Assembly (NCBI GenBank): GCA_910587395.1
Contig: CAJULJ010000035.1
Coordinates: 1 to 29,696 of the forward strand
Source of the DNA: an uncultured Oscillospiraceae bacterium
GTDB lineage: Bacteria > Bacillota > Clostridia > Oscillospirales > Oscillospiraceae
DNA: 29,696 nucleotides
Reading direction: 5' to 3'
The notes under the pieces were generated by a model that was given only the letters and a program-made list of their open reading frames with translations, was not told where the DNA came from and did not search any database. How positions within the stretch are numbered: the stretch's first letter is position 1; each line of letters opens with the position of its first letter. This document shows positions 8,777-15,123 of this stretch, one piece after another. The translations under genes and the position numbers were made by a program.

Positions 8777-9633
8777 CAGGTCGGTTCGTACAATTTGTTC
8801 TTGCTGCGCCATTCCCGGGGTGAAACGCCATAACGCTGCTTAAATGACCTCGAAAAATGAAGCTGGTTGGGATAGCCGCACAAAATGGCAATGTCGCCAA
8901 TGGACATCGACGTGGTCTTCATCATCTCTGAGGCCTTGGCCAAACGCATACGGATAAGAAATTCCTGGGGCGGGCAGCCCTTGCTTTCCTTAAACAGCTT
9001 ACTGAAGTAACTGCGGTTGAGCTTGCACACCGCCGCAATCTCCTCGATGGACAGATCTCGTTGGTAATTTTGTTCCATAAAATGAATAGCCTCTTGAATG
9101 TAGAAATCCTTCAATTGAACTCCGTGAGATTCCCGCTTGGTGGCAGAGGACTGGATCAGAGCATCCAGAAACAGACACAGGTGCCCAATTTGATGGAGTG
9201 TCGAAGCTGTGGGATTGCTGGCAATATACAGCATCGTGTCCTTGAGTTTCTCGGACAGGGCGAGATCCTTTGATCGATAGACTGGCTGTGTAACTCCCAA
9301 GCCAGCGGCATCCAAATAACCTGGCGCCCGCAGGCCATCAAACTCCAGCCAGACATATTTCCAGGGATCATCCCGATTCGCGCTATATGTATTGATTTGA
9401 CCGGGTGAAATAAGGAAGCCCTGTCCAGCCTCTAAATCATACCTCCGGGTAGTTTCTTCGGCAGTGTAGTGATCTAAAAAACCCCGGCCGGAAATCACAT
9501 AATGAAACAGATAGTGATTACGAACGAAAGGGCCGAATGAATGGAGAGGGGAGCACTGTTCCCAGCCGTATTGATACAACCGCAGACCCAGCAGCTCCTC
9601 ATTAGGGGACACGGAAAAAGAAAAATCATCCAT
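8776..9633 (-). CDS. AraC-family transcriptional regulator, likely of the alpha-galactoside locus
   Basis: A 285-residue regulator with an N-terminal cupin-like sensing domain (RYDLEAGQGFLISPGQINTY, about residues 64-83) and a C-terminal pair of helix-turn-helix motifs. The DNA-binding end carries DLSIEEIAAVCKLNRSYFSK and the AraC signature GYPNQLHFSRSFKQRYGVSP. The size and layout match MsmR/RafR-type activators of raffinose and melibiose genes. It is encoded convergent to the alpha-galactosidase. The ATG is preceded by AAAGGA at a good distance and a clear promoter lies about 80 bases upstream. Control of the neighbouring sugar genes is inferred from position. Confidence 0.9.
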   Translation of the reverse strand: MDDFSFSVSPNEELLGLRLYQYGWEQCSPLHSFGPFVRNHYLFHYVISGRGFLDHYTAEETTRRYDLEAGQGFLISPGQINTYSANRDDPWKYVWLEFDGLRAPGYLDAAGLGVTQPVYRSKDLALSEKLKDTMLYIASNPTASTLHQIGHLCLFLDALIQSSATKRESHGVQLKDFYIQEAIHFMEQNYQRDLSIEEIAAVCKLNRSYFSKLFKESKGCPPQEFLIRMRLAKASEMMKTTSMSIGDIAILCGYPNQLHFSRSFKQRYGVSPREWRSKNKLYEPT

Positions 9634-9709
9634 ACAGACTATGTCCTTTCTTTGCTAAATGCGGTGTATGTCCGCCTGCGATCAGTGCCAAAGTTCCGAT
9701 AATGAGTCT

Positions 9710-9738
9710 ATTATACAGCAAAAATGTGGGGCAATCAA
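9710..9738 (-). promoter_or_regulatory. Promoter of the AraC-family regulator
   Basis: On the minus strand TTGATT (9733-9738), a 17-base spacer and a perfect TATAAT (9710-9715) precede the gene. The transcript leader would be about 70 bases. Confidence 0.75.
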
Positions 9739-9739
9739 C

Positions 9740-10301
9740 CAAGAAAAACTTCCTATATGTGGATATGACGGTGCAGGATGAACGCTTGCCACCCATGAAA
9801 AGCGCTGTACAGGTATCTGGACACGGGCACAGCAAACGGACGGATGTTATTGCGAATGGACTGACGGAAATAGTCCTGGCAGAAAGCAAGGTTTATCCCT
9901 AACGTTTTCGTTGCTCTTTTATATATATGTGTGAAATTATATTTGATTTTAAGCGGTTGACAAACTTTCCCAGCTGTGCTACGCTACGAAACACAGCGAA
10001 ATAATTGGAACCCTCTATTTTTTGGAACAACACCACAACATTAACAGGCTTTCTTGAATTATTGATTGGACATCATTTGTGGAACACACGCTGTTCCAGG
10101 GTATTGTTGTACCCTGGAACAAGTGAATGACCGTCCAATCAGATACTTTTTCGGGGAAGCCTGCCATGATCTCGGTTTGAAGGAGCGGGCCAAGAGAAGC
10201 CATCCGACACAGTATCGGGCAGAGTTGCCTGTCAGGAACCGGATTGGGTAGAACGGCAGTTTACGGCGATGCCCGCAAAATCAAACTGAAGGAGATGTAC
10301 T
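9740..10301. other. Gene-poor stretch at the start of the decayed element
   Basis: No gene longer than about 65 codons in this stretch looks real. Visible items are a possible plus-strand promoter (TTGACA 9957-9962, 17 bases, TACGCT 9980-9985), the palindrome/repeat cluster at 10006-10141, and a short open stretch from about 10164 ending at a TGA near 10285, whose stop overlaps the ribosome site of the next fragment (AAGGAG before ATG 10302). That last stretch may be the 3' end of a lost gene; its protein is not recognised. Base composition is more AT-rich than the flanking chromosome. Confidence 0.5.
10006..10141. repeat. Nested palindrome with TGGAACA repeats, possible transfer or replication origin site
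   Basis: The inner palindrome is TGTTCCAGGGTA (10092-10103) and TACCCTGGAACA (10110-10121) around a 6-base loop. It is enclosed by TGATTGGAC (10063-10071) and GTCCAATCA (10133-10141). The heptamer TGGAACA also occurs at 10023-10029, 10080-10086 and 10115-10121, and as TGGAAC at 10006-10011. It lies upstream of ParB-like and mobilization gene remains, so it could be an origin of transfer, an iteron set or a protein-binding site. None of these is proven by the sequence. Confidence 0.55.
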
Positions 10302-10527
10302 ATGCAAAACACACAGACTGAATATTGTAGCTCTGAACGGACCCCTGTGGTCCTGCCAGAGATGGAACAACTGCTCCCGCCGTTAAGCGGAGAGCAGTTT
10401 TCTGCTTTGGAAAACGATATCCTGGAAAACGGCTGTTATGCCACGATTATCGTCAACGAGGATATAGTCATCGTCGATGGCCACAATCGATTCCGAATCT
10501 GTGAAAAACATGGCCTGCCGTTCAAAA
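10302..10527 (+). pseudogene. ParB-like nuclease-domain protein, 5' fragment
   Basis: About 75 residues match the start of ParB/Srx-domain proteins found on clostridial elements: LENDILENGCYATIIVNED then IVIVDGHNRFRICEKHGLP, where the DGHNR box is the ParB signature. It has a good ribosome site (AAGGAG, 8 bases before ATG). The homology stops near 10527, where the DNA changes to the 3' end of another gene in a different frame. The reading frame happens to stay open through to the mobC frame, so an automatic caller may report one 263-residue chimera from 10302 to 11093; I regard that as an artefact of a deletion. Confidence 0.7.
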
Positions 10528-10702
10528 TACCTGGAATCTGGTGTATGTGGACGGCCAGTGGCTCCATGTGGACGTGTCTGCCAATGACCTCTCCGGCAGG
10601 AACGGCGTCCTGCTCACCGAGAGCTACCAGACCGGGAAGGATCAGGCCCCAGAGGCCACCGCCTTCCTCAAAGAACTATTTGTCCCTGGCTCTACCAAAT
10701 AA
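10526..10702 (+). pseudogene. Transglutaminase-like protein, 3' fragment
   Basis: In another frame than the ParB piece, the DNA reads NTWNLVYVDGQWLHVDVSAN and on to a TAA at 10700-10702. The pattern W-N-x-V-x-V-D-G-x-W-x-x-x-D resembles the catalytic His/Asp end of transglutaminase-like domains. There is no start codon of its own; it was joined to the ParB fragment by a deletion near 10526. The family call is from motif memory. Confidence 0.55.
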
Positions 10703-10720
10703 AATCCATCAATCCCTGCA

Positions 10721-10753
10721 CCGGCAGACCGCGCTTGCGGCCTGCCGGTTTTT
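10721..10753 (+). terminator. Rho-independent terminator before mobC
   Basis: CCGGCAG (10721-10727) pairs with CTGCCGG (10742-10748), with inner CCGC/GCGG pairing, followed by TTTTTC. It terminates the fragment upstream and separates it from mobC. Confidence 0.7.
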
Positions 10754-10778
10754 CATTTTCAACGGAAGGAGAGAACCT

Positions 10779-11093
10779 GTGTCCAACAAAAACACACACC
10801 ACTTTCATATCGAACTGACGCCGGAGGAATACCAACTGCTCACCGCGCAGGCAAAGCAGTGTGGTCTCACCAAGCGGTCATATATTGTTCGCCTCTTGGA
10901 AGGAAATCCTGTTCGGTCACGCCCAATATCAGAAATTAAAGCTCTACGCACGGAAATTCATCACATTGGGAATAACATCAATCAAATCGCCCGCAGCGTT
11001 AACGCCGGGATCGCCAAAGCCGAGGACGCCAAGCGGGGGCTGTGCCTGCTGGATCAGATCTATGAGCTGATGTATCAGATAGCAAGAAAATAA
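10779..11093 (+). CDS. mobC: MobC-like relaxosome accessory protein
   Basis: A 104-residue protein with the pattern of plasmid mobilization relaxosome proteins: a ribbon-helix-helix start (HHFHIELTPEEYQLL, then LTKRSYIVRLLEG) and the typical IGNNINQIARSVN segment in the second half. MobC binds the transfer origin and helps the relaxase open it. The start is GTG at 10779, chosen because GGAAGGAGAG lies just upstream and the terminator hairpin ends before it. Its stop TAA overlaps the following relaxase ATG (TAATG), the normal mobC-relaxase coupling. It looks intact although its neighbours are broken, so it is probably a passenger without function here. Confidence 0.85.
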   Translation: MSNKNTHHFHIELTPEEYQLLTAQAKQCGLTKRSYIVRLLEGNPVRSRPISEIKALRTEIHHIGNNINQIARSVNAGIAKAEDAKRGLCLLDQIYELMYQIARK

Positions 11094-11204
11094 TGGCTGT
11101 TACGAAAATTTTGGTCCGAAACGCCCGTCTGGATCAGGCCATCCAGTATGTGCTGAACGGGGATAAAACAGATCATCAAATCCTTACCGCCCATCAGAAC
11201 TGCG
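11093..11204 (+). pseudogene. Relaxase, 5' fragment
   Basis: The first 37 or so codons (MAVTKILVRNARLDQAIQYV, then LNGDKTDHQILTAHQNC) match the start of clostridial relaxases, overlapping the mobC stop as in intact elements. Homology ends at about 11204, where the frame continues into transposase sequence. The nicking domain with its histidine triad is gone. The relaxase at 1-1226 lacks exactly its start because of the window edge, so the two must not be confused as one gene. Confidence 0.75.
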
Positions 11205-11545
11205 AGCATATTGTAGTGTTGCGTCCAAAGCCAGATGAGGAGCATCCGCAAAATCTGTGCTTAGACGCAGGTTACACTGGCAGCGGAGAAGCAGTTGAAC
11301 AGCGCAATTATATTCCACATATTCGGCCCCGAGGTGAGGAGAAGAAGGAGTTAGAACGCAGCCCAGACTTTCGCGCACGCCGTTGGGTTGTTGAGGTTAC
11401 ACACTCTTTTTTCAACCGATTCCGTAAACTCCTGGTACGTTATGAAAAGAAAGCTGTCAACTATATGGCTCTGCTTCAATTTGCCTGCGCGGTTATTGTC
11501 TGGCGTAAACTCATTCGCGTTCATCGTTAATTTCGGGATAGGCTC
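11205..11545 (+). mobile_element. IS5-family insertion sequence, 3' remnant
   Basis: Residues fused in frame to the relaxase start read as the C-terminal third of an IS5-family DDE transposase: LCLDAGYTGS (catalytic Asp), PHIRPRGEE, and RRWVVEVTHSFFNRFRKLL (catalytic Glu and the usual H-S-x-x-N-R-F-R). The coding part stops at 11530. The bases TTTCGGGATAGGCTC (11531-11545) then look like the terminal inverted repeat, and TAA (11546-11548) fits the TNA target of the IS1031-type branch. The left end and the first catalytic Asp are missing, so it cannot move by itself. Confidence 0.75.
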
Positions 11546-11546
11546 T

Positions 11547-11657
11547 AAGTATCTGCGACAGCAGGCCCTTGGCTTTCAGGGACAGGGACTTGTCCCGCAG
11601 GTGGTAGTTGGACATGACCGTATAGCCCTTGTTCCTCTCCATGCGGAATACTGGCAT
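11547..11657 (-). pseudogene. Replication initiator protein of a conjugative element, 5' fragment
   Basis: On the minus strand, ATG at 11657 follows GAAAGGAGCGGAAAGCC and opens 37 codons: MPVFRMERNKGYTVMSNYHL then RDKSLSLKAKGLLSQ. This matches the start of RepA/DnaD-like proteins of Bacillota elements (the Y-T-V-M-S-N-x-H-L-R-D ... S-L-K-A-K-G-L-L-S box). It is cut at the IS end near 11546; beyond that the frame reaches a stop within a few codons. It points the opposite way to mobC, so an inversion or separate insertion is also implied. Confidence 0.7.
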
Positions 11658-11688
11658 GGCTTTCCGCTCCTTTCGGTGTCTGGACATG

Positions 11689-11723
11689 AAAAAACGCCGC
11701 AGACTTTTTTCAAAATCTGCGGC
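11689..11723 (-). terminator. Rho-independent terminator, minus strand
   Basis: On the minus strand GCCGCAGA and TCTGCGGC (11716-11723 and 11696-11703) form a stem followed by GTTTTTT. It could end read-through from the ribosomal operon. Confidence 0.75.
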
Positions 11724-11733
11724 ATTCGCCGGG

Positions 11734-11780
11734 GCACAGAAAACGGGCGGTGTCTTGCCGACATCGCCCGTTTTCTGTGC
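11734..11780. terminator. Strong palindrome downstream of rplA
   Basis: A perfect 16-base inverted repeat GCACAGAAAACGGGCG (11734-11749) and its complement (11765-11780), extended by a near-matching inner GTGTC/GACAT. A T-rich tract (11789-11797) follows on the plus strand. It is probably a terminator or the stem of a lost element. The remaining 11798-11897 stretch holds no gene that I can see. Confidence 0.6.
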
Positions 11781-11897
11781 TACTGTTTACTTTTTTTCCG
11801 CTGCCCTTAAAAAAACATTGATTTTACTGGGTTTTCTCATGTTTTCTTATGGCAACGCCCTTGACTGTCGTCGGCTTTTCCTATGTCGTTGCGCAGA

Positions 11898-12593
11898 TTA
11901 CGCGAACTTGCCGGGATTCAGCTTCACGCCGGGGCCCATGGTGGAGGCGGCGACGCAGCTCTTGACGTACTGACCCTTGGCGGCGGCGGGCTTGGCCTTG
12001 ACGATGGCGCCCATCAGGGCGTTCAGGTTGTCGCCCAGCTTCTCGGGGCCAAAGGAGACCTTGCCGATGGGGCAGTGGATGATGTTGGTCTTGTCCAGAC
12101 GGTACTCCACCTTACCGGCTTTGATCTCGTTGACGGCCTGGGTCACGTTGGGGGTGACGGTGCCGGCCTTGGGGGAGGGCATCAGGCCCTTGGGGCCCAG
12201 GATCTTACCCAGGCGGCCCACGGTGCCCATCATGTCGGGGGTGGCCACGACCACGTCGAAGTCGAACCAATTTTCCTTCTGGATCTTCTCCACCATGTCC
12301 ATATCGCCCACGAAGTCGGCGCCGGCGGCGCGGGCCTCGTCGGCCTTGTCGCCCTTGGCGAAGACCAGCACACGGGCGGTCTTGCCGGTGCCGTGGGGGA
12401 GGACGATGGCGCCGCGGACCTGCTGGTCGGCGTGGCGGGAGTCAACACCCAGCTTCACATGCAGCTCAACGGTCTCGTCAAACTTGGCGGTGGCGGTCTT
12501 GATGACCAGCTCCATGGCCTCGTTCACGTCATACTGGGCGGCGCGGTCGATGAGCTTGGCGCTGTCCACATATTTTTTGCCTTTCTTAGCCAT
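11898..12593 (-). CDS. rplA: 50S ribosomal protein L1
   Basis: A 231-residue L1, the protein of the ribosomal L1 stalk near the tRNA exit site, and in many bacteria a repressor of its own operon. It begins MAKKGKKYVDSAKLID and has the L1 signatures VLPHGTGK, ATPDMMG and ILGPKGLMPSPKAGTVTPNV. The length is usual. A strong AAAGGAGG lies 8 bases before the ATG, 19 bases behind rplK. It is the last gene of the operon here: rplJ and rplL, which usually follow, are absent and the decayed mobile element lies instead. Confidence 0.98.
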   Translation of the reverse strand: MAKKGKKYVDSAKLIDRAAQYDVNEAMELVIKTATAKFDETVELHVKLGVDSRHADQQVRGAIVLPHGTGKTARVLVFAKGDKADEARAAGADFVGDMDMVEKIQKENWFDFDVVVATPDMMGTVGRLGKILGPKGLMPSPKAGTVTPNVTQAVNEIKAGKVEYRLDKTNIIHCPIGKVSFGPEKLGDNLNALMGAIVKAKPAAAKGQYVKSCVAASTMGPGVKLNPGKFA

Positions 12594-12612
12594 TACTGCT
12601 TCCTCCTTTCCC

Positions 12613-13038
12613 TTACTCTTCCACCAGCACGCCCATGGAGCGGGCGGTACCGGCGATCATGCTCATGGCGGCCTCCAGGCTGGCGGCGTTCAGGTCGGGC
12701 ATCTTGGTCTCGGCGATCTTCTGGCAGTCGGCCTTGGACAGGGTGGCCACCTTGGTCTTGTTGGGCACGCCGGAGCCGGACTCGATGTTGCACGCCTTCT
12801 TGATGAGCACGGCGGCGGGAGGAGTCTTTGTGATGAAGGAGAAGGAACGGTCGGCGTACACGGTGATAACCACAGGGATGATGAGGCCCATATCCTTCTT
12901 GGTACGCTCGTTAAACTCCTTGGTGAAGGCGGCGATGTTCACGCCGTGCTGGCCCAGGGCGGGGCCCACAGGGGGGGCCGGAGTTGCCTGACCGGCGGGG
13001 ATTTGCAGTTTTACATATCCAGTAATTTTCTGTGCCAT
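12613..13038 (-). CDS. rplK: 50S ribosomal protein L11
   Basis: A 141-residue L11, part of the GTPase-associated centre on 23S rRNA. It reads MAQKITGYVKLQIPAG then ATPAPPVGPALGQHGVNI, the classic N-terminal domain, and ends with the rRNA-binding domain (TKMPDLNAASLEAAMSMIAG). I use ATG 13038: the GTG four codons upstream lies inside the AGGAGGTG ribosome site. The family length supports this. It follows nusG after a 198-base structured leader and precedes rplA closely. Confidence 0.98.
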   Translation of the reverse strand: MAQKITGYVKLQIPAGQATPAPPVGPALGQHGVNIAAFTKEFNERTKKDMGLIIPVVITVYADRSFSFITKTPPAAVLIKKACNIESGSGVPNKTKVATLSKADCQKIAETKMPDLNAASLEAAMSMIAGTARSMGVLVEE

Positions 13039-13236
13039 TTGAAACAGCACCTCCTACATGAAATGTGGTGGTGACGAAACCTCGTCGCCGCAAGCGCCAT
13101 ATCCCTCGCTTCCGCCTTGCGGCGAAAGCTCGCTCATTTTGCTGCGGCTCCTCTCCCCACGAAAGCTGAAAACCGCTTTCGCGGGGACCCTATGAGGGTT
13201 CTCCCACTGGCAGGTCTCTGTCCTGCCTCTCGTTTT
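13039..13236 (-). promoter_or_regulatory. Structured leader between nusG and rplK
   Basis: In minus-strand order the stretch holds GGCAGG/CCTGCC, then GTGGGAG (13201-13207 on the plus strand as CTCCCAC), a 12-base hairpin CCCCGCGAAAGC/GCTTTCGTGGGG, and a 9-base hairpin CGCCGCAAG/CTTGCGGCG, ending in CACCACCACA before the ribosome site. No T-run terminator is seen. L1 is known to repress the L11-L1 operon through the mRNA leader; a role as L1 or L11 target site here is an inference. Confidence 0.5.
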
Positions 13237-13755
13237 TTAGATAGTCTCGACCTGGTCCAGTTCCAGCTCCACAGGGGTTTCCCGACCGAACATGGACACA
13301 ACCACCCGGACCTTGCCCTTGTCGGTGTCCAGCTCCTCCACCGTGCCGATGAAGGAGGCCAGGGCGCCGTCGGTAATTTTCACGCTGTCGCCCACGCTGT
13401 AGCCCACCACCACCTCGCGCTTTTCCACGCCCAGGGCGGCGATCTCCTCGTCGGTGAGGGGGATGGCCTTGTTGGCCGCGCCCACGAAGCCCGTGACACC
13501 CCGGATGTTGCGCACCAAGTGCCAGGTTTCATCGGTCATGATCATCTTCACCAGCACATAGCCGGGGAAGACCTTGCGCTCCACGGTCTTAGGGCCGTTA
13601 TCGGTGATCTCGGTGACTGTCTCCAGGGGGATGGACACCTCGGCGATTAGGTCGTGCATATTGCGGTTCTCCACAGCCTGCTCGATGGATACGGCCACGG
13701 TGTTCTCATAGCCGGAGTAGGTGTGGGCCACATACCATTTCAGTTCCTCAGCCAT
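13237..13755 (-). CDS. nusG: Transcription termination/antitermination factor NusG
   Basis: A 172-residue NusG, which binds RNA polymerase and affects pausing, termination and coupling to ribosomes. The N-terminal NGN domain starts KWYVAHTYSGYENTVAVSIE and includes KVFPGYVLVKM and WHLVRNIRGVTGFVG. A C-terminal KOW domain (VGDSVKITDGALASFIGTVE, about residues 120-145) ends the protein. It lies 8 bases after secE, the standard order. The ribosome site is weak (AAGGCGAG), consistent with translational coupling. Confidence 0.98.
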   Translation of the reverse strand: MAEELKWYVAHTYSGYENTVAVSIEQAVENRNMHDLIAEVSIPLETVTEITDNGPKTVERKVFPGYVLVKMIMTDETWHLVRNIRGVTGFVGAANKAIPLTDEEIAALGVEKREVVVGYSVGDSVKITDGALASFIGTVEELDTDKGKVRVVVSMFGRETPVELELDQVETI

Positions 13756-13763
13756 AGCTCGCC

Positions 13764-14051
13764 TTAACCAAAGAGCTGGAGCAGGGCATCAATCACCGCG
13801 CGGGCCAGGAAGTCGAACACCCAGATGAAGACGCCCACGATGAGGACGCACAGGATCACGATGCCCACGTTCTTCACCACGTCCTTGAGGGAGGGCCAAG
13901 TGACCTTTTTCAGCTCACCCCTCAGGTCCTTCAGCCAGCGCAGGACGGCGTTGGGCTTTTTCTCCTTCTTCTTCTCCTTGGGAGCCTTGGCCTTCTTCTC
14001 GGAGCTTACGGACTCCTTCGGCGCGTTGTCCCGCTTTTCCTGTTCAGACAT
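13764..14051 (-). CDS. secE: Preprotein translocase subunit SecE
   Basis: A 95-residue SecE, which clamps SecY in the membrane. The conserved amphipathic helix ELKKVTWPSLKDVVKNV precedes one membrane segment (GIVILCVLIVGVFIWVFDFL). The first 40 residues are a lysine-rich extension (SSEKKAKAPKEKKKEKK), longer than minimal SecE forms. Position between rpmG and nusG is canonical. Confidence 0.95.
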   Translation of the reverse strand: MSEQEKRDNAPKESVSSEKKAKAPKEKKKEKKPNAVLRWLKDLRGELKKVTWPSLKDVVKNVGIVILCVLIVGVFIWVFDFLARAVIDALLQLFG

Positions 14052-14087
14052 TTGCTTTAACCCTTCTTTCCTTGTGAGCGGCGCTCA

Positions 14088-14252
14088 TTACTTGGTTTCG
14101 GTGTGCAGAGTGTGCTTTCTGCAGAAGGGGCAGTACTTGTTGAGCTCCAGGCGCTCGGTGGTATTACGCTTGTTCTTCTTGGTGTTGTAGTTGCGCTGCT
14201 TGCACTCGGAGCAGCGCAGAACGATCTTGACACGGTTCCCGGCTTTCGCCAT
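14088..14252 (-). CDS. rpmG: 50S ribosomal protein L33, zinc-binding form
   Basis: A 54-residue L33, starting MAKAGNRVKIVLRCSEC. Two C-x-x-C pairs (Cys14/Cys17 and Cys41/Cys44) make it the zinc-containing type, as opposed to the cysteine-free paralogue that replaces it in zinc shortage in some Bacillota. The ATG at 14252 follows AAAGGAGGTGCCGAGA. It is the first gene of the rpmG-secE-nusG-rplK-rplA operon; a longer open frame upstream is not coding. It is 36 bases ahead of secE. Confidence 0.96.
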   Translation of the reverse strand: MAKAGNRVKIVLRCSECKQRNYNTKKNKRNTTERLELNKYCPFCRKHTLHTETK

Positions 14253-14460
14253 TCTCGGCACCTCCTTTTGAATTTGGCCGTCCGGCAAAAAAACGCCGGA
14301 CCGGCCTGAGCCGACTCCAGCGCCTGAAACGGGCATGATACGCCCGTTGTGATGGCTACGGGGATCGGCCAATTGCCTCCCTGCGGTCCTCCGGAAAGGG
14401 TCAGGGTTTTTGTGGATATCCCGTAAAAATACGCACAAAAAGAAAGCCCTGCTCGCAGGT
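14253..14460 (-). promoter_or_regulatory. Long untranslated leader of the rpmG-rplA operon
   Basis: About 208 bases separate the expected transcription start from rpmG. In minus-strand order they include CCTG/CAGG, an ACGGGC/GCCCGT hairpin (about 14326-14344) and, just before the ribosome site, GTCCGGC and GCCGGAC around a run of seven T (14276-14306). A smaller alternative stem ending right before the T run would look like a terminator, so an attenuator is possible. No known riboswitch pattern is recognised. Confidence 0.45.
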
Positions 14461-14466
14461 AAAGGT

Positions 14467-14495
14467 AGTTTATCACACAGGGAGGGGCTTGTCAA
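14467..14495 (-). promoter_or_regulatory. Main promoter of the rpmG-secE-nusG-rplK-rplA operon
   Basis: A consensus TTGACA (14490-14495 on the complement), 17-base spacer and TAAACT (14467-14472) read on the minus strand. The quality suits a strongly expressed ribosomal operon. It is back to back with the plus-strand vanZ promoter 25 bases away. Confidence 0.88.
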
Positions 14496-14520
14496 GCGTT
14501 GTTTCCCGATTATTTATTGA

Positions 14521-14549
14521 TTGAAACCGGCAACGGGCCGTGATATAAT
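14521..14549 (+). promoter_or_regulatory. Promoter of the vanZ-ruvX pair
   Basis: TTGAAA (14521-14526), 17 bases and TATAAT (14544-14549) with the extended -10 base pair TG. The expected start near 14556 leaves a TTG at 14562 too close to be a real start codon, which supports ATG 14595 for the next gene. Confidence 0.82.
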
Positions 14550-14594
14550 CGGAGCGGTCCATTGGGCTCAGAGAGAAGGGATACTATCAAATAT

Positions 14595-15122
14595 ATGACA
14601 AGATATCTGGTCGATTTTGGGGCCTTGGCCCTTTTATATGGGCTTGTCCTTTTTAAAAGGTGGAGGGCCAAAGGCAGGGATGTGCTGCTGGTCAACACGC
14701 TGATGTATCTGTATCTCTCCCTTGTGCTCTATTTTACCATGATGCCGGTGATCGCATCCATCCCGTTTGTGCTCAACCACCGCTATGTTCCCATGAATCT
14801 GGCACCGTTTATCGACGTCTCCATGGGACGCGGGGATTTTTTCCGGCAGGTGGCGCTAAACATCATTATGATGATGCCCTTTGGCTTCCTGTTTCCGCTG
14901 ACCCAAAAGGGAGCCAGACAATTCAGCAAAACTGTGTTGTCCTGTTTTCTGCTGAGCCTGGGGATTGAGCTGTTGCAGCCATTTTTCAACAGGTCCTCAG
15001 ACATCACGGATCTGATTACCAATTCGGCCGGCGGGGTATTGGGCTATGTTCTTTATGTGATATTCAGACCAGTCACGGTTTGGATTCTGGATCATTTGTG
15101 CGCCAGGAAGGGAGAGAGATAA
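14595..15122 (+). CDS. VanZ-family membrane protein
   Basis: A 175-residue membrane protein. Four to five hydrophobic segments are seen, and the VanZ core is clear: NLAPF about 30 residues before ALNIIMMMPFGFLFPL, then LSLGIELLQPFF and ITDLITNSAGGVLGY. VanZ in Tn1546 gives low teicoplanin resistance by an unknown route, but most chromosomal homologues have no known role, and I do not infer resistance here. The ATG at 14595 follows GAGAGAAGGGA. The stop is 1 base from ruvX, so they form an operon. Confidence 0.85.
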   Translation: MTRYLVDFGALALLYGLVLFKRWRAKGRDVLLVNTLMYLYLSLVLYFTMMPVIASIPFVLNHRYVPMNLAPFIDVSMGRGDFFRQVALNIIMMMPFGFLFPLTQKGARQFSKTVLSCFLLSLGIELLQPFFNRSSDITDLITNSAGGVLGYVLYVIFRPVTVWILDHLCARKGER

Positions 15123-15123
15123 C

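Noticed and set aside
10023..10121. CRISPR-like array from the TGGAACA copies
   Set aside because: The copies are only 7 bases, unevenly spaced and part of a palindrome; no cas genes are present.
14253..14495. N-terminal extension of L33 (135-codon frame)
   Set aside because: The frame crosses the consensus promoter and structured leader; the ribosome site and family length support the ATG at 14252.
14562..14594. TTG start for the VanZ-like protein
   Set aside because: It would lie only about 5 bases from the expected transcription start; ATG 14595 fits better.
14595..15122. Glycopeptide resistance gene
   Set aside because: Only a VanZ-family protein is present with no vanHAX or regulator genes; chromosomal VanZ homologues are common and not evidence of resistance.
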